Assembly (NCBI GenBank): GCA_947683425.1
Contig: CANTUQ010000017.1
Span: forward strand, 2,108,001-2,172,000
DNA from: Excoecaria cochinchinensis
Taxonomy: Eukaryota; Streptophyta; Magnoliopsida; Malpighiales; Euphorbiaceae
Length of the DNA: 64,000 nt
Direction: 5' to 3'
The first letter of the stretch is position 1; the number at the start of each line of letters is the position of its first letter. A model generated the notes under the pieces. That model was not told where the DNA came from. It saw nothing but the letters and a program-made list of their open reading frames with translations, and searched no databases. Both the position numbers and the translations under genes were made by a program. This document shows positions 57,931-64,000 of the stretch, one piece after another.

Positions 57931-59261
57931 AAAACTAAAAAAACCTTTCTAATTTTATTTTTTACCATTCTTTTTATTGTTATTGTTATTTATTCTATTG
58001 TTTGTATATTTGATTTATTTAATATATTTATATATTATTGTTATTATTATTATTATTATCATTATTATATATTATCATTATCATGTTTATATTTTTATGT
58101 ATTAATTCATTAACATGCTTTACTCATTTCAATCACATCATTTAATTATTTTGTCATTCATAATGCATTTTTTCATTTATTTTAATTTATTAATATTTTA
58201 ATTCATTCATCATTTTGATGTCATATTATTTTATTTTATTATTTATTATATGTTTAATTGATTTAAATGACTTGATTACTAACATTAATTTTTTGTATTT
58301 GTTTTTGACTCCAATATCTATTTTCCCTTTTTGGATATTCACGCGAGCGAACGGGGAGATCTAGGAAGCTCGTTGGGTTTGATCATTTTATTTTTATTAT
58401 TTGTATTATTTGCTTTATTTGGCCTTTTTATTTATTTTGTCAAATGTAATTCCTAATAAAATTCTTTATTTTAGGCATGCTAAAGAGAAAATCACAAAAA
58501 TATTTCTATTAATTAACTTGGAACCTTTTCTAATAAAAATGGGATCAATGTCCCAGTTTTTCCATCCATAATAAATTGTCACCTTAAAATTATTTTCTTT
58601 AACCATGCATGCAAGGACCAATGTTCTCATCCTTAATAAATAGCCCATTTTATGTATGATTTATATTTTATTTACAATGGGGGTTGTATTTCGCCCCTAA
58701 TTTTGTTGTAATTTACTTTTATGTGCTTTATTTTAATTTCGATCCTATTTATCGCTTTCTTTGTATGGCCAACTTATGCTTTAATTAATTGCACTGAATG
58801 AGAAATGGGATGAAATTATAAATTCAAAACTCAATTATAACGCTAATCATGGAATGAATAAATGGAAAGTCCTGAACCTTCTCTGGTCTTAGGCTCAACG
58901 AGGTTAGAGGACTATCTCAATGTTCTATTGGGATGGAGTCTCCAAAATATCTCTTGTTGACCACAAAAGGCCCAATTTGCATAATCCTAGGCTCCACGAG
59001 GTTAGAGGACCATTCCAATGTTCTATTGGGATGGAGCCTCCAAAATATCTCTGACTTGCCCAAAATGGATGCACATGCTCTGTCTTAGGCTCACTGAGGT
59101 CAGGCGACCTTTCCCAATGTTCTATTGGGTGGCAACTCCAAGAAACCTCCTTGTTGCCTAAAATAGACGCACTTGTAATTTCTTACAAATTTTCATGAAC
59201 CTCTCTTGAAAGCCATAAAAGCGGGCTGTTCGGGGCACCATAAGGTTCGGCATGCGTCACA
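57930..59261 (+). mobile_element. 3' part of the T3 5' LTR (LTR G)
   Basis: AT-rich stretch, then a TCACGCGAGCGAACGGGGAG block (about 58,339-58,358). Three repeated cassettes each contain AGGTTAGAGGAC/AGGTCAGGCGAC and CCAATGTTCTATTGGG (58,880-59,135). It ends GGCATGCGTCACA at 59,261, directly before a primer site. The LTR start is missing, replaced by inverted LTR F. Confidence 0.8.
58880..59165 (+). repeat. Triplicated cassette in LTR G
   Basis: Three imperfect copies of about 110 bp carry (TCTTAGGCTC)-ACGAGGTTAGAGGAC and CAATGTTCTATTGGGATGGA. Other Tat LTRs here have one or two (compare 9,830-9,950 and 55,985-56,110). Confidence 0.75.
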
Positions 59262-59262
59262 G

Positions 59263-59281
59263 TGGCGACTCCACTGGGGAC
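59263..59281 (+). other. Primer-binding site of T3
   Basis: TGGCGACTCCACTGGGGAC, one base after the LTR end. Same type as in T2. Confidence 0.8.
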
Positions 59282-60329
59282 ACTTAAAAGAGACTTCGCT
59301 TCGAAAGTACCTTGATTAAAACTTACAATTGAGTTTTAATTTAAAATTTTCATCCTTTTTCGAGACTGCATTGCATCTCATTAGAGCCTTATATCTATGT
59401 TAGTTTGGTCCCACTTTCAACCTCGGTGCGTTCCCGAAGCACAACCCTACGTTCACTCAATGTAGGGAAGTGTTAAGGATAATCACCAGCCCAAGCCTCG
59501 TACCATTATGATATATTAAATGGAAACCCGACCGGTCGTTACGCTCGTGATGAGTTAGATCCATTGGCAGGGACCATGCTTGGGTAGCCCTATAGTAACA
59601 TCACCTTGGCCAAAACTCATGTAATGAAAATAGATACTTCCCCTAGGTGGTATGAACCATAATACATTGCTTGCTATAAGGATCATTATGTATTGGACAA
59701 ACCCTGATAATTTGATTGGTCACCTAATCAAAGGCTTTTATGCCCCGATAGGCCCATGTTGATTTATTTGGACTGCCTAAATACACAATGGTCAAAACCC
59801 ATGAGTATGCACATTAGTTAAGAGAGGTTATGCTGCCGGTTTTTCACTGTGCACCATACGTGTCCATTGGGTTCCCTGTTAACCTATGGATCAAGTCCGC
59901 CTACAAAAGAGACCGCACGACCTCGTGTGTGGGAGAGATAAGGTTGGAAGGATCTATTTGCTTGCATGTGGTTGTGGAAGTTGCATTTCATATTTATGCC
60001 TTACGTGGCGTTCATTTCGTGTGTGTACATTTTATCTTGTGCATATAGTTTTCGCATGTACATATCACCCTGTGCATAAATTTGTTCCATGCGTTACATA
60101 CATTATTCTAACCTCTTTGATCTTTTTAGCCATTGTATGCCATTTGTTATACAAAATGACCATTCATAGCATGTTATTCATGCATCATTCTAACTCCTTG
60201 CTTTTCAGCCATTGTAGACCATTTGCTTAGGTAGTTTAGGGATTCTGATAGTTGTCTAAAGAGTGATCAGAGCTTGAGTTGGCTAACAAAGGTTTAACAT
60301 CCTTACCAGACCATCTGAAGGTATTAGAA
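59282..60329 (+). other. T3 leader with upstream frame
   Basis: Non-coding leader homologous to that of T2. A frame from 59,886 to 60,230 begins MDQVRLQKRPHDLVCGRDKV and stays similar to the T2 upstream frame for about 40 residues, including several Cys. It may be a short upstream peptide or mere leader homology. Confidence 0.5.
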
Positions 60330-61282
60330 ATGGCTGGCCCTTCACAGCAGACCGAAGAGACTCGTGCCCTAATTGCCCAGGAGATGGATAAAAGGTTCAA
60401 AGAGTTTGAAAAAAGGTTGTTGGCCATAATTAAAGAGAGAATGGATGTCATGGCGCTGGTTCTTCAAGCTCAGCTTATGGCGATAGCTCTTAATCACATG
60501 GAGCCGACCACGATTAAGAAGGCTCATACAGCGACAGCTGCAGTACCTCCTCTTCCTTTCGAGACCAGAGACAGTGGGCCATTTGATTCACCAATTAAGC
60601 AAGAAGGAAATATGAGGCCTACTCTAGAATATAGCATTGTACCTAAAGAGGGTGGGGAGCCCACAATGACGTATGTTTTAAAAAATAAAAGCTCAAGAAG
60701 CCACAATGACAGTAAGGAAAATGTTAAGGCTATAGAAGTCTCAGCCACTAGAACAGCTCAGTACCACCTCACTATCTCGGATAGACCATTATCTTGGCAC
60801 TTCACCCGTCTCGTCAAGGAAGGAAAGTTACAAAACTTGCCAGTCGGGCCTGCCCCAAGTCAAGGACAACCTAGACATAGAGCAGATTGGTATTGCACGT
60901 ATCACTAATATTCAGGGCATAGAATAAATTATTGTCGTCCTCTAAGAGATCGCATTCAAGAATTGATGCCGAACCCATAAAAGGAGAAGATAATAAAAGC
61001 GCCAACCATGGAAGCAAATCGAAGGCATTTTTCTAATTTAGGCAGATCCTTATCCTGGGTCCTTAAGAGGCTAATGAAGGAGGCGATGCTACAACCATTA
61101 CCGACTAGGCCCGCTAGAAGCCTGGGATAACTCGATCACAAGGGGGATCAGTATTGTACCTTTCACCAACACACCGAGCATACCACAGATGATTACAAGA
61201 CCTTGAGACATGCTATTCAAGATCTGATTGACTCCAAGCAGATCTCTGACCTAGAAAAGCGAGAGGGAAAGATAAAGGGCTA
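60330..61282 (+). pseudogene. T3 gag-like gene with duplicated nucleocapsid module
   Basis: The likely start is the ATG at 60,330 (MAGPSQQTEETRALIAQEMD), as in T2. A coiled-coil-like N-terminus (KRFKEFEKRLLAIIKERMD) is followed by a short linker. No capsid block is seen. The tail occurs twice: first PLSWHFTRLVKEGKLQNLP...WYCTYH-stop-YSGHRINYC (60,790-60,940), then RHFSNLGRSLSWVLKRLMKE...YCTFHQHTEHTTDDY (61,020-61,195). The first copy has a stop at 60,906. The second copy lacks the last Cys. Stops also lie near 60,978 and 61,128. Non-functional as it stands. Confidence 0.72.
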
Positions 61283-62198
61283 ATTTTAGCTCTAAGCTGC
61301 CCAAAAGTGACCAAAACAAAGGGGCATCTGTTCTGGCCGGGTTAAGAGAGCAGTTTAAAATGTTAAGGCCATTTCAGGAGTTAGAGTTGTCCAAATGTGG
61401 TGAATCAAAATTATAATGAAAATAGACATCTAGGAGAATAAATTTGATAAGAGAGTGTGGTCTAATTGTGTCCCTATTGTTCTCAATAAATTTTCAAAGT
61501 TGGAACACAATCCTGTCCCTGAAAGTTGCTCTGGAATACTCTGTAATGCTAAGGCCATAATTACTAGGATATAGTTTCAAATGATTTGAAAATTTACCAG
61601 TTGGTAGATAAGAAATAGTGGAAAAAAAGTCTAGAAGACAATTTTTGAAAAAAATGTCATTAACTAGCTCAAATTTACGATGCAAGTTGCAAAATGTCTG
61701 TGAGTTGGCACGAGACTCGGCACCAGTGTGCTTGCCTTCTGTCACGACTCAACATGATGCGTGCACAGGGGGATCAACATTGTAAGATTATAAACTTTGC
61801 AAGTTCTAATTTATGGAGATTAAATTTATGGAAGTTAAAGAAGGCTTGAAGGTGGTTTACTAAATTATGAGGAAGCCGAATAAAAAAAGAGACTTTGAAG
61901 AGAGGCATGTGCAAGTCATGTAACACCTTGACATGTGCAAGTCATGTGACCTTGACATGTGCCATCCATGTGCTTTGACATGTGCTAGACATGTGCCATG
62001 TCATGTGCTATGCATGGCCATATGCATGTGCACATCATGTGACACATTACATGTGCAATGCATGTGCCAATTAATGGACTTAATGGGCTGTTTTGTTTGG
62101 GCTTTTATTTATTATTTTTATTTGATTATTTGTAATATATTAGGCATTAACTTATTCTTTTGGGTTTATTTAAGTAAGATGGGCTTTAATTAGCTTGG
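61283..62198. other. Unassigned interval with CATGTGC repeats
   Basis: No gene or element end was recognised between T3 gag and the next LTR. A sub-block at about 61,903-62,070 is a degenerate short-period repeat of CATGTGC/CATGTG words. A GTCACGACTC/GGCACGAGACTCGGC patch lies near 61,705-61,750. Confidence 0.55.
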
Positions 62199-64000
62199 TG
62201 TAGACACCGGGTCCCGAGTAGCCTTGATCAGGATTACCCGATGATGAAATTTAGCTATGCCGGCTTATAGGCAAAAAGATTGGAGCTCAGAAGTGATTTT
62301 CCTTGTCTTTTCGGTGAGTAAAAAGTGTATTTTAAAGATATTTTAAAAATATTTTTTAAAATTATTTTGAAGAAGAAAAAGTGTGTTTTAGGTTGAGGAT
62401 ATTTTATATAAAAAAATAATAAAAAAAGGTGAAAAAATGATTAAAAAATGAAAAAAATAGAAAATAGTGGAAAATAGGGGAAAATAATCGCGACGGAAAG
62501 GCGACGGCCAAGGGCCGTCGTGAATTTCCGTGCGCGGAGCGTGCTCTCCGCGCGGCCGACGCCCTGGGCGTCGGTCGCTCTGCGCGAGCGACGCCTTGGG
62601 CGTCGCTCGCTCCGCGCACGTTGTGCGCGGAGACTCCGCGCATCAGCGCGGAAACGTGCGCGAGGCGCACGTTTGACGCCGATTTTCGGCGTTAGGGTGC
62701 CGATTTCGCCCCCACTTCGCCCATTTCGCCCATTTTCGACCCCCACTCGATTTTTAACGGTTTTTGAGCGGTTTTGGGTGGTTTTTGGGTAGTTTTTGAG
62801 GGTTAAAACACTAGAAAAAATTAAGAAAGAGGAGAGGACGAAAGAAGAACATTTGGAGAGCAAAAAACTGAATTTTTTGGGTTTTTACTTAGAGAAAAAA
62901 ATAAATCTTTACATACTTGTTTTTTAGAGTTTTTCTTCAAGTTTTCAAGCATTTTCACAAGGAAGAGACAAGGAATTCAAGACTTCTACCTTCAATTCTT
63001 CAAAACTGAATTTGAGGGTAATTATTCTTGGTTTTACTCATTAATTCTCTTGTTAATTTCATTTATTTTTGCTTCCAATTAACACATTAAACATGTAAAT
63101 TCTCTTAGTCTCCATATTCTTCTTCTTATTTTTATCTTTAACAAGTAAATTCTTTTAAATTTTATTATATTATTTTCATGTCAAATTATTTTTTGTCCAT
63201 GTTATTGTGCATGTTTAATCTAGTTTGTCAATATCTTTGATTTCTTTATGTTATATCATGATTATTATTATGTTTGCATGTGTTAAATATCATTAAAGTT
63301 TTTATTAGACTGGTTTATTGTTATCATTAGGTGCTAGTATCATTATTATCATTAATGTTATTGTTCATATTTTGCATGTATGTTAAATTTCAAATTTATT
63401 TTCTTATGCCTTTATGATAGATATTACTTTAAACTTTATTATGCATGTTAAGTTTTATTGTTCTTATGTTACACATTCATGAACATTTTATGAGTAATAA
63501 AATTGATTGTCATTAATTTTTCATGCATGTTAACCTTTATTATTAATAAATTGCATTTGCCACGATGTTATCTCATTTTATGCATGTTAAATTGCCTCAT
63601 AATTATTTTTTATGCATGTTATAGTATCTTATGCATGTTATATGGTCATTGTACATATTATCTTTTATGTCATATTATTTCGTTGGCTTAATCACTAACA
63701 TTGATTTCTTTTATTTTTATTCTTGGTTGCAAATCATTGTTTTATTCTCATTTGAGCACCCATGCACGTGAAGGAGGAGTTGCGGGGTTTGGTATTTTCT
63801 TTATACATTTTTAATTTTCATTTTATTTTAATTTCCTTGTATATATTCATTGAATAAAATATTTTCTTATACGCACCTAAATAAAAATCACAAAAATAGT
63901 TTTACTAAATTAATTTAATTTTTTCATAATAAAATGGGACCAATGTCCTAGTTTTCATCCCAAATAAAATCATCACATCCAAAATATTTTCTTTAATTGT
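62199..64000 (+). mobile_element. Start of a Tat-like LTR (LTR H), runs off the window
   Basis: Starts TGTAGACACCGGGTCCCGAG, like LTR A. GC-rich hairpin island at 62,485-62,730; TTTGAGGGTAATTATTC near 63,010; then AT-rich DNA with many TTATGCATGTTA-like words (63,100-63,640). The 3' end lies beyond 64,000, so it may be the 3' LTR of T3 or an independent copy. Confidence 0.82.
62485..62730. repeat. GC-rich island of LTR H: row of perfect triloop hairpins
   Basis: Stems: GACGGCC/GGCCGTC, loop AAG (62504-62520). GCGCGGAG/CTCCGCGC (62533-62554). CCGACGCC/GGCGTCGG, loop CTG (62557-62575). A 12-bp stem around GCGAGCGACGCC, loop TTG (62584-62610). AAACGTGCGC/GCGCACGTTT, loop GAG (62652-62674). ACGCCG/CGGCGT (62676-62692). 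All are perfect. Confidence 0.85.

Noticed and set aside
61903..62070. Candidate regulatory array of CATGTGC words (bHLH-like)
   Set aside because: Short-period degenerate repeat with no flanking gene; no support for a regulatory role.
62404..62863. Arg/Ala-rich frames on both strands
   Set aside because: Both arise from the hairpin island of LTR H; opposite-strand overlap and composition argue against a gene.

Overview
The window looks like nuclear DNA of a flowering plant, probably a eudicot. It is AT-rich and consists almost entirely of nested and decayed LTR retrotransposons of the Ty3/gypsy and Ty1/copia types. I recognise no single-copy host gene, rRNA, tRNA or CRISPR array. Every coding trace with a recognisable domain is retrotransposon gag, protease, reverse transcriptase, RNase H or integrase. 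Most carry stops or frameshifts.

Layout. 1-4.0 kb: two LTR pieces of a Tekay/Del-like gypsy family. 4.0-5.35 kb: dead copia integrase. 5.36-7.35 kb: reverse-strand LTR related to element K below. 7,425-10,045: solo LTR of a Tat/Ogre-like family (TSD GTATG). 11.2-15.5 kb: reverse copia 3' end whose LTR is split by a Tekay-like solo LTR at 11,519-14,211 (TSD TTATC). 15,551-21,022: 5' LTR, primer site and broken gag of a Tekay-like element, its gag split by a reverse copia solo LTR at 19,310-20,936 (TSD GGAAC). 21.0-29.5 kb: a Tat LTR fragment, another solo LTR, and a truncated reverse Tat element (E2). 29.5-55.9 kb: a forward Tat element (T1) with protease, RT, RNase H, a second RNase H and integrase.

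T1 is split between RNase H and integrase by element K (33,751-53,919, TSD GGTAG). K has two 4.1-kb LTRs around only 301 bp of non-coding DNA. The 5' LTR of K is itself split by a structurally complete, recent reverse Tat derivative T2 (34,983-46,585, TSD ATGAG). T2 has nearly identical LTRs, a long gag-like frame and a mostly deleted pol. 55.9-59.3 kb: two truncated Tat LTRs head to head. 59.3-61.3 kb: leader and gag of a third Tat element (T3). 62.2 kb to the end: start of another Tat LTR.

The most unusual signal is structural rather than coding. Several LTR families carry arrays of short hairpins at fixed places. The primary sequence differs between copies but the pairing is kept, including compensatory and strand-specific G.U changes. 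The GC-rich islands inside otherwise AT-rich LTRs are, in the best copy, rows of perfect triloop hairpins. The 3' regions of the Tat elements carry a further set of stem-loops and two tandem-repeat arrays. All element boundaries, TSDs and hairpins were read by eye; family names rest on domain order and motif memory, not on a database search.
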